Below are positions 8,553 to 18,330 of a stretch of 64,000 nucleotides of DNA, piece by piece. The stretch covers positions 1 to 64,000 of the forward strand of contig JABFSR010000012.1 of the NCBI GenBank assembly GCA_013140495.1, written 5' to 3'. A model generated the notes under the pieces. It had not been told where the DNA came from. It was given only the letters and a program-made list of their open reading frames with translations, and did not search any database. Each line of letters starts with the position of its first letter. Positions within the stretch are counted from its first letter, which is position 1. The translations under genes were made by a program, and so were the position numbers. The DNA comes from Verrucomicrobiota bacterium. Lineage in GTDB: Bacteria; Verrucomicrobiota; Verrucomicrobiia; Limisphaerales; JADLHS01.

Positions 8553-9580
8553 GCGCCGTGAGCCGTAACAGCGGGACGATGCAGACGGCAGGGCAATTTC
8601 CGGTCGTACGCCCGCGCCGGTTGCGGCAATCCGCAGCGATGCGCAGGCTCGTCAGTGAAACCGGTTTCAGCGCCTCGCACCTGGTGTTGCCGTTGTTCGC
8701 CCGCAACGGACGCAAACTGCGCAAGGCGATCAATGCGATGCCGGGCGTGTTTCAACTTTCACCGGATGAACTCTTGCGCGAGGCCGCGCACGCATTTGAA
8801 CTCGGCGTCCCGTCGGTGCTTCTCTTTGGCATTCCCGAGGACAAGGACTCGAAGGCGAGTGGCGCTTATGCGAAAAATGGCATCGTCCAGCAAACGGTCC
8901 GCCTGCTGAAGAAGGAACTTCCTCAACTGCTGGTCATCACCGATGTTTGCCTGTGCGAATACATGGAACATGGTCACTGCGGCATCGTTCAAGCCGGCAG
9001 GCACGGCACAAGAATCCTGAACGATCCCACCCTCAAACTTCTCGCACGCGCAGCAGCAAGCCACGCCGAAGCGGGTGCGGATATCGTTGCACCAAGTGAC
9101 ATGATGGATGGCCGCGTGCGGGCAATTCGCGCTGAACTGGATCATACCGGCTTCACGGACACGCCGATCATGTCCTACGCCGCGAAGTTTGCGTCGGCGT
9201 TTTACGGGCCGTTCCGCGAGGCGGCGGAATCCACGCCAAAGTTCGGAGACCGCCGGAGCTATCAGATGGACCCGGCCAATGCACAGGAGGCGTTGCGCGA
9301 AGTGGCATTGGACATCCAGGAAGGAGCCGACATCGTGATGGTGAAGCCCGCGCTCGCCTACCTCGACATTCTGCATCGGGTGAAACACGAGTTTGGTTAT
9401 CCGACGGCTGCCTACGCCGTGAGCGGAGAGTATTCGATGGTGAAAGCGGCGGCGGCAAAGGGCTGGATTGATGAACGGGCCGTCACGATGGAAAGCCTTC
9501 TTGCGATGCGCCGTGCCGGTGCCGACATCCTGATCACTTACTCTGCCACGGACGTGGCAAAGTGGTTGAAGGCAGGCTGA
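8549..9580 (+). CDS. hemB: Delta-aminolevulinic acid dehydratase (porphobilinogen synthase)
   Basis: A 343-aa protein. It condenses two 5-aminolevulinate molecules to porphobilinogen in tetrapyrrole synthesis. Active-site lysines sit in S-Y-A-A-K-F-A-S and the signature V-M-V-K-P-A-L-A-Y-L-D. The metal region D-V-C-L-C-E-Y-M-E-H-G-H-C-G retains three cysteines (the zinc-binding type). R-P-R-R-L-R near residue 20 and A-Y-x-V-S-G-E-Y-S-M near the end are conserved. ATGA coupling to the LysR gene is noted there. Confidence 0.96.
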   Translation: MSAVSRNSGTMQTAGQFPVVRPRRLRQSAAMRRLVSETGFSASHLVLPLFARNGRKLRKAINAMPGVFQLSPDELLREAAHAFELGVPSVLLFGIPEDKDSKASGAYAKNGIVQQTVRLLKKELPQLLVITDVCLCEYMEHGHCGIVQAGRHGTRILNDPTLKLLARAAASHAEAGADIVAPSDMMDGRVRAIRAELDHTGFTDTPIMSYAAKFASAFYGPFREAAESTPKFGDRRSYQMDPANAQEALREVALDIQEGADIVMVKPALAYLDILHRVKHEFGYPTAAYAVSGEYSMVKAAAAKGWIDERAVTMESLLAMRRAGADILITYSATDVAKWLKAG

Positions 9581-9632
9581 CCAGGGCAGTTCCAAGTCCG
9601 GGCTTCAAAGCTGGCCATCCCTGAACCACTCC

Positions 9633-10184
9633 TTACTGTGCGGGCTTGGGCGAAGCGGAAAGGAAAGCGTAGGCGACCAGGACGATGATGATCACCACCA
9701 CGACAACGGCAATCACAAGGAACATCCTGTTTGCTTTGTTGTCCTTCTTGGAAAAACCCTTGCCGGAAGTATCGAAGCCTTTCGCGCCTTGTTCGAGATC
9801 AGTGAGACTCACGCCACGCGACATCACAACAGTGTTGTCCGGCCCCTTTTTTGAAGGCGATTGAGCGGCTGCGGGCGCTTCGGCAGTCCCGGGCGCGGCT
9901 GCTGATTCCAGTCGCATTTCAATCTGACCAAGTCGGAGAATCTGCCCGGCCTTCAGGACGGACTCGGTGATCTTCTCCCCGTTGATGAACGAGCCGTTGG
10001 TGGAGTTGAGATCCTTGACCACGACTTCCGCGCCACGCAAAAGGATTTCGCAGTGATGGCTTGATACGGATGGGTCGGTAATTGGGAACGTGTTGTCGTC
10101 AACGCGACCGACAGTGGTTTTATCCACGTTCAATTCATGGAACTTGCCGATGAGTCCCTGACTGAGAATGACGAGTTTGGCCAT
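9633..10184 (-). CDS. FHA-domain protein with C-terminal membrane anchor
   Basis: A 183-aa protein. A forkhead-associated domain fills residues about 1-95 (G-R-x-D-D-N-T-F, S-S-H-H-C-E-I, N-S-T-N-G-S-F-I-N-G), the usual phosphothreonine-binding core. An Ala/Pro/Ser-rich linker and a positively charged stretch follow. The C-terminus is one strongly hydrophobic helix (V-I-A-V-V-V-V-V-I-I-I-V-L-V) ending in S-P-K-P-A-Q, so the FHA domain faces the cytoplasm. No Ser/Thr kinase is nearby. It lies about 100 bp after carA on the same strand. Confidence 0.88.
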   Translation of the reverse strand: MAKLVILSQGLIGKFHELNVDKTTVGRVDDNTFPITDPSVSSHHCEILLRGAEVVVKDLNSTNGSFINGEKITESVLKAGQILRLGQIEMRLESAAAPGTAEAPAAAQSPSKKGPDNTVVMSRGVSLTDLEQGAKGFDTSGKGFSKKDNKANRMFLVIAVVVVVIIIVLVAYAFLSASPKPAQ

Positions 10185-10286
10185 AGTTGCGTTTCAGCGA
10201 AAAATTAACTGTGCGGGTAAATTCAAGTCAAACGCAATCCTAGATATGTTTTTCAACAGTAACATGACAATACTGCTTGAATTCCG

Positions 10287-11447
10287 TCACGCTTTCCTGT
10301 GGATCATCTCCCGGAACTCGGCAAACAAAGGCGTCGAGTCGTGCGGACCGGGCGAAGCCTCGGGGTGATATTGCACACAAAAGATCGGTTTCGTCCTGTG
10401 TCGCAGGCCTTCCACAGTTTGATCGTTTAGATTGATACGGTTCACCACCACATCCGACGGCAGTGACTTCGACTCCACGGCGAAGCCGTGGTTCTGCGAC
10501 GTGATTTCAACCCGACCGGATTCCATGTCCTTGACGGGCTGATTGCCACCACGATGACCAAATTTCAGTTTGAAAGTTTTCCCACCGAGTGCCTGGCCGA
10601 GAATCTGGTGGCCCAGGCAGATGCCAAAAATTGGAATACCATGATCCACCAGCATCTTCACTTCGCGTACGATGTAGTCGAGCGCGGCAGGATCGCCGGG
10701 GCCGTTCGACAGAAAAATTCCCGCCGGCTTGTGTTTGAGAGCCTCCGCTGCGGTCGCGATCGCCGGCAACACCTGTGTCTTGAATCCATGCTGCCGCAAT
10801 CGGCGGAGGATGTTGTATTTCATTCCGAAATCGAATGCCACAATTGGAACTTCAGCAGGCGGCAGCGGTTTGCGGACGTTCCGCGCATCTCCCACCTTGA
10901 GACCGCGCACCAGATCGAACGCCGCGCTCTGCTCGTCTTTGACATCCCACGCGAACGCCTGCTTGTGCGTGACCTCTTTCACATAATCCACACCCACAAG
11001 GCCGGGCCATTCCTTCGCGCGTTTCACCGCTTCGACCTCGTTCATGCCCTCGGTGGAAATAAATCCGTTCAACGCGCCGCGCACACGCAATTTCTTGGTC
11101 AGTGCGCGGGTGTCAATTCCCTGGATGCCGGGAATGTTGTTCTGCTCAAGATAGTCCGACAATGAATGATCCGCGCGCCAGTTGCTGACCACGGGCGAAA
11201 CCTCGCGCACCACAAAACCTCCCACGTGTGGCCGCCACGATTCCACGTCCACATTATTCACGCCGTAATTGCCAATGAGCGGATACGTCATCGTCACGAT
11301 CTGTCCCTTGTAGGACGGATCGGTGAGAATTTCCTGATAGCCCGTCATTGACGTGTTGAAACAAACCTCGCCGCAGGCGGACGCTTTTGCGCCGAAACCC
11401 GCGCCGTGGAACACCGAGCCGTCTTCAAGGGCCAGAATCGCTTTCAT
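10287..11447 (-). CDS. carA: Carbamoyl-phosphate synthase small (glutaminase) chain
   Basis: A 386-aa protein with the start at the ATG at 11447 ([10 protein letters not shown]), the family N-terminus; the frame stays open upstream but that part is not CarA. The N-terminal domain has [15 protein letters not shown]. The class I amidotransferase domain has S-N-G-P-G-D-P, the nucleophile region G-I-C-L-G-H-Q and [13 protein letters not shown]. It supplies ammonia to CarB for arginine and pyrimidine synthesis; carB is not in this window. It is divergent from the propeller gene at 11629. Confidence 0.96.
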   Translation of the reverse strand: MKAILALEDGSVFHGAGFGAKASACGEVCFNTSMTGYQEILTDPSYKGQIVTMTYPLIGNYGVNNVDVESWRPHVGGFVVREVSPVVSNWRADHSLSDYLEQNNIPGIQGIDTRALTKKLRVRGALNGFISTEGMNEVEAVKRAKEWPGLVGVDYVKEVTHKQAFAWDVKDEQSAAFDLVRGLKVGDARNVRKPLPPAEVPIVAFDFGMKYNILRRLRQHGFKTQVLPAIATAAEALKHKPAGIFLSNGPGDPAALDYIVREVKMLVDHGIPIFGICLGHQILGQALGGKTFKLKFGHRGGNQPVKDMESGRVEITSQNHGFAVESKSLPSDVVVNRINLNDQTVEGLRHRTKPIFCVQYHPEASPGPHDSTPLFAEFREMIHRKA

Positions 11448-11628
11448 TTGAATCGAACCGGCGCAGATGCTACGAACCACACGTGAATCTTCAAGCTGCA
11501 AAACCATTCTGCCGTTTAACCTGCTGGCAACGATGATGGCACTTGATGTTTTCCAAACTCTTTTCGCGAGCCAGCGGGACAAAAAACTTTCGCCGCGTTG
11601 TGTTACAAGCCAACATTCCGACCTGAAA

Positions 11629-12555
11629 ATGAAATCCATCCAATCCGCCCTGCTTCTTCTCGCACTCGCGGGAAGTGTTACACCCATTCGATCTGCTGAC
11701 GATCCCGCATTGTCTGGCATTCGTCATTCCTACCTGGTTATGGGAGGGAAGACCGCGATCATTGGAGAGGACGGCAAAGCGACGTGGGAATATGACGGAG
11801 GCACGCGCGATGGTTTCGTCCTGCCAAACGGCAACGTGCTGCTTGCTTACAGTGATCGGGTAGTCGAAGTGACCCGGGACAAGCAGGTTATTTTCTCCTA
11901 CCAACGCAGCAAGGAGAACAGTGAGATCGGAACCACACAGCGTCTCTACAACGGCAACACACTCGTCACCGAACTGGGCTCCCATCCGCGCCTGCTGGAG
12001 GTCAGCCCTCAAGGCAACATCGTTCTCGACGTGCCGCTGCAACCTGAAACCACCAATGCGCACATGCAAACACGCATGGCCCGGCAGTTGAGAAACGGCA
12101 ATTATCTCGTTCCTCATCTGCTGGCTTTCGCCGTCAAGGAATATTCGCCGGATGGCCGCGTGGTGAACACCTTTAAGACCGATCTCGAGGATCTGGGTGG
12201 CCGCAAGGCCGAGAACTGGCCGTTCACCGCGATCCGATTGGACAACGGCAACACAGTTCTCTCCCTGACTCACGGAAACAAGGTGGTGGAAATGAATCCG
12301 CGTGGCGAAGTCGTCTGGAAAGTGACGAACGAGGATGTCGGTGGCTTGTTCAAGGATCCGTGCGGCTCGCAGCGGCTCGCCAACGGTAACACGGTCGTCG
12401 GCAGTCACGCCGCCAATCAGGGCATCTCGATGGTTGAGCTGACTCCGGACAAAAAGATGGTATGGACCAGCGATCATCCACTGGCAGCAGGCGTGCATCA
12501 TTTCCAGATTCTCACGACCAACGGAAAACCAGAGCCAGGCATGCCGCTGAAGTGA
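11629..12555 (+). CDS. Secreted NGN-repeat beta-propeller protein
   Basis: 308 aa from the ATG at 11629, which gives a clean signal peptide ([11 protein letters not shown], cleavage near S-A-D-D). The mature part has a repeating L-x-N-G-N-x-L motif ([35 protein letters not shown]), each following a strand ending in Glu-Val or similar. This fits a PQQ-like or arylsulfotransferase-like propeller of about six blades. No catalytic residues can be assigned. The 3' side abuts an inverted-repeat element. Confidence 0.6.
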   Translation: MKSIQSALLLLALAGSVTPIRSADDPALSGIRHSYLVMGGKTAIIGEDGKATWEYDGGTRDGFVLPNGNVLLAYSDRVVEVTRDKQVIFSYQRSKENSEIGTTQRLYNGNTLVTELGSHPRLLEVSPQGNIVLDVPLQPETTNAHMQTRMARQLRNGNYLVPHLLAFAVKEYSPDGRVVNTFKTDLEDLGGRKAENWPFTAIRLDNGNTVLSLTHGNKVVEMNPRGEVVWKVTNEDVGGLFKDPCGSQRLANGNTVVGSHAANQGISMVELTPDKKMVWTSDHPLAAGVHHFQILTTNGKPEPGMPLK

Positions 12556-12604
12556 ATACTACCGCGAACCAATGCCTCTTCTTGATTTCCCTCGAAAGTC
12601 TAAG

Positions 12605-12779
12605 AGCCTGTTTGAAAGGTCGCATTGGTGGCAGCGACGATTCTGGCGGAGAGCGCCCGTCCTCGGGCGCAGCAACATTGGAATGGCCGCTGGCGTGGAC
12701 TTTTCCAACACGTCTGACATGCTCACACCGCTGCGCCCGGGGACGGGCGCACTCCAACACCTGACTTTTCAATCAGGCT
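12605..12779. repeat. MITE/BIME-like inverted-repeat element
   Basis: The ends are imperfect inverted repeats (AGCCTGTTTGAAAGG left; the reverse complement of the right end reads AGCCTGATTGAAAAG). Inside are two inverted copies of a GC-rich hairpin unit: GAGCGCCCGTCCTCGGGCGC at 12651 and its inverted variant GCGCCCGGGGACGGGCGC near 12733. No coding potential. It fills most of the gap between two secreted-protein genes. Confidence 0.6.
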
Positions 12780-12796
12780 CCAACTGATTCGAACAG

Positions 12797-14983
12797 ATGA
12801 AACACTCGCACTTCATTTCACCTTCGCGTTATTGCATTGCGATGCTTGCCGGCGGTGCTCTCGTCATTGCCGATTACGCCACCGCCGCAGAGCAACCACC
12901 CCTCGGTCCAATCGGCACAACGGCCGCCTACATCCTTGATTCAGCAAGCGCACCGCGCGAAACCACTGCGCGCCGTCTCGTCATCAGTCTGGGACCAGTG
13001 GAGACTCACGGATCAGGCACGTTTCAATGGCTGAATCTGGATGCAACAAAGGTAAATGGTGATGAATTTCGAGTTTCAGTGCTCGCAAAAGCGTATCCAA
13101 ACCGATTGCTTAACACAGCCGCGACGAATCTTGCCCGCTATGTATTGCAGGAAGGTAATGCCCAACCGAAGGAGTTTGTTCATCGGGTGACTGGCGAGCC
13201 AGTATTGCCAACGACCGGCGCATGGAAATTTCTCTGGCCGCGAGCTGAATCGGGTGACTTTCAGAACGGAGTGTCGGCAACGCGCGTCGCTTGGCTGGGT
13301 CACTACTACAAATTGGAATCGTCAGAACGCATCGCGAATAACCATGCCCTCCCGACCCCACGCCGCATTGAACTGCTGCCCGACGTGCTCGTCGGCGTTC
13401 CCAGCAACACCCGCACAAAGGATGACACACGCCGCTATGACGAGTCGGAGTATGAGATGATCCGGCTGACGCGCGAGAACTACGCCGAGATGATCCGCGC
13501 AGGCATGAACTGTTTCCGCGTGGACGCCGAGCAAGCCGGCTGGCTTGCAGATGAACCGGTTTTCCTTTGGGGCATTGGCGGCAAGGATGTGCCGTATCCC
13601 GAATGCCTCTTCCGCAGCACCTGGATCGGCCCTGCCCTGTTCCTTGACGAACCAGCCGTTCATACTCGCGACTACAGCGTCCGACCTCGAATGGCCAAAG
13701 ATCCTTCGTTGCGCAAATCCATCTCACCGCAGTTCATGTTTCAGCAGTTCACGAATGTCTTCCATGAAGCCGTGAGCGGCACGCCTTGGAGTTTGATCAA
13801 GAACCTCCGCGAGCGTGCCGACGTTGACCTCGGCACTCTGAACTTCCCGCAACGCAACCTTTACTCATGGGAAACCATGGTCGCCACGGCGGCGTGGCAA
13901 TTGACTGCCGGGCCAGAAGTCGGACCGCGCGCCATGGTCTTTGAACCGCCCGGCAGGCTCGGCTCGCGACGCACCTTGCCGGAAATGAACATGGCCTATG
14001 GCTGCCAGTTGTCGCCTGAGTATCCCGCCAATCTCGCGGGCGTCATCTATGGCTTCCTGCGCGGGGCTGCGCGTCCCAACGACAAGGATTGGGGCGTGAG
14101 CATCTACGGTGCTGTGGATCGCGCCGATGCGCCCTGGTTGCTCACACACGCCTACGATCTCGGTGCGACACATTTTTTCTTCTGGGACAACTACCAAATG
14201 GCCTGCGTGCCTTACGGCGAATACCTCTCCCACACGCGACACCTTCAGGCGCATGTGCAGAGCCGGCCAAAACGCGATCTGGCCCGACTCAAACGCGCTG
14301 CCGAAACCCTCATTCTTCTGCCGCCCGGCTATGACCTCGGTCATACCCACACGGGCCGTGGCAATCTCTGGGGACTCGGCGAACTGAATCTGGAACGCAA
14401 GAACCGCGAAGGCATCCGCTACCGGCAGGTCATGGGAAATTTCTTCACCGAGATCGAACGCTGTCTGCGACTCGGCTTTGCGTTCGACCTGCGTTGGGAT
14501 TTGGATGGCCTGCCGCTGGACGGCTACCGCGAAATCGTCCGGGTGCGCGAAGATGGCCGCGTGGAAATTACGGCTGACGGCAAACGAACGATTCGCAAAG
14601 GACCGCGCGTGCCCGAACGTCCTTCCGGCAAACCGCCGCAGCTCGCGGTTGAGCTGTCTGGAATTGAAGGTGAACTGCCACGCACGATCACCGCCCGTGC
14701 GCAAGTCGAGGAAGGCTCGGCAGCCGTTTACTACACCACCGGCACGGACCGGCAGGGTGTGTATCAAAACGCGATGGTGCTTTGGGAACTCTACGGCCCG
14801 GAAGAGGAGGATTATCGCACCCTACCCGGCCATGTGATTCAAACAGCAACTCCCGACCGCGCCTCGCACGTGGAAACACGTTTCACACTCTCCCAACCCG
14901 GTCACTACCGCCTGCGTGCCGCGACAACCGATCTCGCCGGACGCTCCACCGTGGTCTGGAAAGGATTCAACGCGGGCAAATGA
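12797..14983 (+). CDS. Large secreted protein of unknown function
   Basis: 728 aa. Residues 1-30 are a signal peptide (I-A-M-L-A-G-G-A-L-V-I-A, cleavage near A-T-A-A-E). I do not recognise the family. The N-terminal 200 residues look like a beta-rich module. The middle (about 220-560) contains aromatic- and acid-rich segments (Y-A-E-M-I-R-A-G-M-N-C-F-R-V-D, F-F-F-W-D-N-Y-Q-M-A) reminiscent of a TIM-barrel glycoside hydrolase, which is only an impression. The end (about 640-728) is an Ig-like beta sandwich (S-Q-P-G-H-Y-R-L-R-A-A-T-T-D). It is transcribed alone. Confidence 0.7.
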   Translation: MKHSHFISPSRYCIAMLAGGALVIADYATAAEQPPLGPIGTTAAYILDSASAPRETTARRLVISLGPVETHGSGTFQWLNLDATKVNGDEFRVSVLAKAYPNRLLNTAATNLARYVLQEGNAQPKEFVHRVTGEPVLPTTGAWKFLWPRAESGDFQNGVSATRVAWLGHYYKLESSERIANNHALPTPRRIELLPDVLVGVPSNTRTKDDTRRYDESEYEMIRLTRENYAEMIRAGMNCFRVDAEQAGWLADEPVFLWGIGGKDVPYPECLFRSTWIGPALFLDEPAVHTRDYSVRPRMAKDPSLRKSISPQFMFQQFTNVFHEAVSGTPWSLIKNLRERADVDLGTLNFPQRNLYSWETMVATAAWQLTAGPEVGPRAMVFEPPGRLGSRRTLPEMNMAYGCQLSPEYPANLAGVIYGFLRGAARPNDKDWGVSIYGAVDRADAPWLLTHAYDLGATHFFFWDNYQMACVPYGEYLSHTRHLQAHVQSRPKRDLARLKRAAETLILLPPGYDLGHTHTGRGNLWGLGELNLERKNREGIRYRQVMGNFFTEIERCLRLGFAFDLRWDLDGLPLDGYREIVRVREDGRVEITADGKRTIRKGPRVPERPSGKPPQLAVELSGIEGELPRTITARAQVEEGSAAVYYTTGTDRQGVYQNAMVLWELYGPEEEDYRTLPGHVIQTATPDRASHVETRFTLSQPGHYRLRAATTDLAGRSTVVWKGFNAGK

Positions 14984-15097
14984 ACTTGGCAACAAATTGC
15001 AACGGCGAAGCGAGCCGACGCGCCTCAAAATAAAGTTCACAGTTAAAGCAAGTGGCGAGGCTGGATTTGTGGCAATACTGCGGACCCCCTTACGTGG

Positions 15098-16231
15098 TTA
15101 ACAACGCTTTCGCGACAGGAATGCTACACCTCCAATGACGAGCAGGGTCACAGCGCCGGGTTCGGGCACAACCGTCCAAAGCATCGCGTGGCGCTGACCC
15201 GTGGGAATATAGATTGCGTATCCAATAACGTTCCCATTTTCGTCGATGTCTTGAGCATAAGAGTCGCTGTAGTCAGACGAAAGGAGACTGCCGAGATCCA
15301 CGACGCTGCCAGCCGTGCCGGACCACAGCAGGGCATGAACTTCGTCTCCGGTAACACCATATCCAACTTGCTGATTGCCGGAAATACCGTACCCGTAGGA
15401 GTGAGTAAAACCGCTAGGATGCAGGTCCATGACGCTGCTGGACGTGCCGGACCAAAGAAGCGCGTGATCATAGTATCCATCTCCAAAAGGAGAACCATAT
15501 CCAACTTGCTGACCACCGGAAATGCCCAAACCGAAAGAATATGTGAATCCGGTGGGATGAAGGTCCACCGCGCTGCTGGCGGTGCCGGACCACAGGTAGG
15601 CATGCCAATCACCGTTTGCAGAACCATATCCACTGCCAACTTGCTGACTGCCGGAAATGCCATAGCCGTAAGAGTAAGTAATTCCATTGGGATTCAGGTC
15701 CACGGCGCTGTTCGCCGTGCCGGACCACAGCAGGGCGTGCTGATTGTTTCCGGTTGCAGAACCGTATCCATATCCAACTTGCCGACTGCCAGAAATGCCC
15801 TCAGCGAGAGATCCTGTAAATCCGCTCGGATTCAGATCCACAACGCTGCCAGCTGCGGACCACAGGAAGGCGTGCCAATCTTCGCTTGCAGAACCATGTC
15901 CCTCTCCAACTTGTTGACTGCCAGAAATACCATAACCGCGAGACTGTGTAAATCCGCTGGGATTCAGGTCCACAACGCTGCCAGCTGTGCCGGACCACAG
16001 GAGGGTGTGAGACGGGATTCCATCACTTCCGGTTGTGGAACCATATCCAACTTGCTGACCACCGGAAATACCGTAACCGAACGACGACGTAAATCCGCTG
16101 GGATTCAAGTCAGTGTAAGAGTAAGGATACACCGGCGTCGCGCTGGCCAGTGGCAGGGCCACCAAATTCAGAGCCACAGCCGCTCCGAGGACAAGCCGCG
16201 CCGCCGTTCGATGGTCTTTGAATGTGTTCAT
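15098..16231 (-). CDS. HAF-repeat protein with PEP-CTERM sorting signal
   Basis: 377 aa. Signal peptide at residues 1-31 (L-V-L-G-A-A-V-A-L-N-L-V-A-L). About six near-identical repeats of about 48 residues follow, each with D-L-N-P-S-G-F-T, G-Y-G-I-S-G-x-Q-Q-V-G-Y-G and H-A-L-L-W-S-G-T-A. The last 25 residues are a PEP-CTERM tail: V-P-E-P-G-A, a hydrophobic helix and the basic end S-R-K-R-C. PEP-CTERM proteins are handled by exosortase and linked to exopolysaccharide; no exosortase lies in this window. High DNA identity between repeats suggests recent unit duplication. Confidence 0.88.
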   Translation of the reverse strand: MNTFKDHRTAARLVLGAAVALNLVALPLASATPVYPYSYTDLNPSGFTSSFGYGISGGQQVGYGSTTGSDGIPSHTLLWSGTAGSVVDLNPSGFTQSRGYGISGSQQVGEGHGSASEDWHAFLWSAAGSVVDLNPSGFTGSLAEGISGSRQVGYGYGSATGNNQHALLWSGTANSAVDLNPNGITYSYGYGISGSQQVGSGYGSANGDWHAYLWSGTASSAVDLHPTGFTYSFGLGISGGQQVGYGSPFGDGYYDHALLWSGTSSSVMDLHPSGFTHSYGYGISGNQQVGYGVTGDEVHALLWSGTAGSVVDLGSLLSSDYSDSYAQDIDENGNVIGYAIYIPTGQRHAMLWTVVPEPGAVTLLVIGGVAFLSRKRC

Positions 16232-16514
16232 TTTCGTTTCTTCTTTCTACAGGAGGTTCCTCGGTTGCAACGACCTTCTGTCGCCAGCCTCGGCACACTT
16301 CCTCCAAAAGCATAAATGGGTTCTGGATCAGTCTCGAGTATTGACTCAAGTTTGAGTTGGCGCGGGTCATTTGGTTCACATTCACCCTTCACGTTTTGCA
16401 ACCTGTTCGCTTCTTACTCGGAATGGAAAACTTCTACGCCCAGCTTGATTCCATGTCAATCCCCAGCCAGAACGATCTGTTCACACAACGGTGGCAATTC
16501 ATTTCCGACCTGCT

Positions 16515-17804
16515 CTACCAAACGTGTTTACCTGTGATTTCCACGGGCGGCACTTTCGGGAAGTCGTATGTGATGCTCCAGTCCGCACTCAGCAAGGTGA
16601 GGTCCTTTACCGGAATTGCGCCAGGTGTTTCCAAACTGATTTGCACGGTGGCCACTGATCCCGGCGGCAACACCTGTTCGACTTGCGCCGGCTTCACGTG
16701 AACCTGATCCGTGGAGTGGAGTCGCGCACGGAATTTCATCGGCATGTCGGCCTTGTTCGTGAGAAGCAACTGGCTGGTGGCACCGGAAAAAGTCGCACTG
16801 CCTCGATACATTGCGTTGGTGAACATCCGCTCAAAGGTGACCGCTTTGCCTTCAAGGGCATTCTCCAAAGCGCGAACCATCTCGTCGGTGCGGATGTTCT
16901 CATCCCAGATGCCGTCGAGGTAAATGTTCGCGAGGATGGGGCCGTGATCCGTCATTGTCACCCAGCCCACCTGATCAAATTCGCCAAAGGCGCGTCCGCG
17001 CATCCTGCTGCTCGCACCGGTGGAGGCAAGGACGATGTAGCTTTGATCGTTGCGCTCGAATTTGGTATAGCTGTGGCGGTGACCGGCAATGACGGTGTGC
17101 TTGCGCCCCTTGAGCATGGCCTCGATGCCGCTCCAACCTGTTTCCTCCTCGTAATCCCACAGCGGCTTGTGCATGAACACCAGCGTCCAGCGAACGTTTT
17201 GATTTTGCGCCAGCACCCGCTCCACGTAATCCCGCTGGGCCTTGCTCATCTTCGTGGGCGGCGGATCCTCGGTGTTGAGGCAGAGGAAAAGCACATCGCG
17301 ATAGACAAAATGATAGTAGGGCTTGCCGAAGCGGCTGACCCATTCCTCGGCCATCACATCGTTGCTGATGTCGTGGTTGCCGGGGACGAAGAAGAACGGC
17401 ATCTGCAATTGCTGCACGAAGGATCGGAACTCCACCCATTGCGTATTGATGATCTGCCGGTTGGTCGTACCGCCCTGGATCAAGTCGCCCACGCTCATGA
17501 CAAACTCGGGTTGCAACAAATTGATCTTGCGGATGCCGTCCTCGAAGACGCCCGGACGCGCGCCGCCGGTTCGATCCGATACCACCACGAATTGGAAATT
17601 GTTGGGATCATTGTTGAAGTCCAGATGACTCCAAGGTTTCAACTTTGAGTCCACCTGCACGCGCGTGTGAGTAATGCGATGCCCGCTGCTGGAACAGCCA
17701 GCCCAACCAAGAGTCAACGCCGCGATGAATCCTCCGAGAATCATTCCGCGCACGATGACCTGGCGACGATTGCGAGAACGTTGAGCAATGGTTTGAGTTG
17801 TCAT
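16515..17804 (-). CDS. Metallophosphoesterase lipoprotein
   Basis: 429 aa. The leader ends in a W-A-G-C lipobox, so it is probably a lipoprotein. Calcineurin-like metal-site motifs appear in order: V-V-S-D-R-T (D in place with a variant of the usual D-x-H), G-D-L-I, P-G-N-H-D, M-H-K-P and A-G-H-R-H-S. The first motif lacks the second metal His of the canonical D-x-H, which may alter metal use. The C-terminal 120 residues form a separate beta-rich domain. The substrate is unknown. Confidence 0.88.
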   Translation of the reverse strand: MTTQTIAQRSRNRRQVIVRGMILGGFIAALTLGWAGCSSSGHRITHTRVQVDSKLKPWSHLDFNNDPNNFQFVVVSDRTGGARPGVFEDGIRKINLLQPEFVMSVGDLIQGGTTNRQIINTQWVEFRSFVQQLQMPFFFVPGNHDISNDVMAEEWVSRFGKPYYHFVYRDVLFLCLNTEDPPPTKMSKAQRDYVERVLAQNQNVRWTLVFMHKPLWDYEEETGWSGIEAMLKGRKHTVIAGHRHSYTKFERNDQSYIVLASTGASSRMRGRAFGEFDQVGWVTMTDHGPILANIYLDGIWDENIRTDEMVRALENALEGKAVTFERMFTNAMYRGSATFSGATSQLLLTNKADMPMKFRARLHSTDQVHVKPAQVEQVLPPGSVATVQISLETPGAIPVKDLTLLSADWSITYDFPKVPPVEITGKHVW

Positions 17805-17926
17805 GAAGTCGCGAGGTTAGATTGACTCCCGGCGCTGCGCAATCGTCCTTTGATTGTCGTTGGAATTGGCGTTTGGCTTCAGAGCACCTGCCTTCTCGAA
17901 AGCCAACTTCAAGACCAGCAACCCGG

Positions 17927-18307
17927 CTAGTTTTCGCCGTGAGCCCGAAGCATCAAATCCGCCGTGGCCTTGTAGAGCTCCGGTGTATTGAGTTTCGGAT
18001 TCTGCTGGACCGCCTGCCTCGTTTGAATGATGAGTGCGTCCACCGCCTGCTTCTGAGCCTCATCAACGGGATGCGATTGCACGACCTTGTCCATGACCTG
18101 AAGCGCACGCGTGTAATCGCCCGATTGAAATGCTGCGTTGGCTTGAACGATCTCCTGTTTGATGGCCGCGTCCGCCTTGTCAAAACTCTTTTGCAATTGT
18201 TCGGTCGCCGGTGTGGAAGAATGCTTGCCACAACCAGCCAGCGCCACAGAGACGATGACCGCTGCAATTATCGGCGAGGCTGGTTTTCTATTCACAACTA
18301 TTTTCAT
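17927..18307 (-). CDS. Small lipoprotein
   Basis: 126 aa with the start at the ATG at 18307 (M-K-I-V-V-N-R-K); a start at 18328 would add seven residues before the signal. The signal ends in the lipobox L-A-G-C-G-K. The mature part is helical and contains a TPR-like unit (A-A-F-Q-S-G-D-Y-T-R-A-L-Q-V-M-D-K-V). Unknown role. It lies just after the pseudopilin gene on the same strand, about 23 bp away. Confidence 0.65.
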   Translation of the reverse strand: MKIVVNRKPASPIIAAVIVSVALAGCGKHSSTPATEQLQKSFDKADAAIKQEIVQANAAFQSGDYTRALQVMDKVVQSHPVDEAQKQAVDALIIQTRQAVQQNPKLNTPELYKATADLMLRAHGEN

Positions 18308-18330
18308 CAAGCGACATTCAAAACTCATAC

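Noticed and set aside
15188..16315. Long plus-strand open frame opposite the HAF-repeat gene
   Set aside because: It mirrors the repeats of the minus-strand gene and has no start context or family features; the minus strand has a signal peptide and PEP-CTERM tail.
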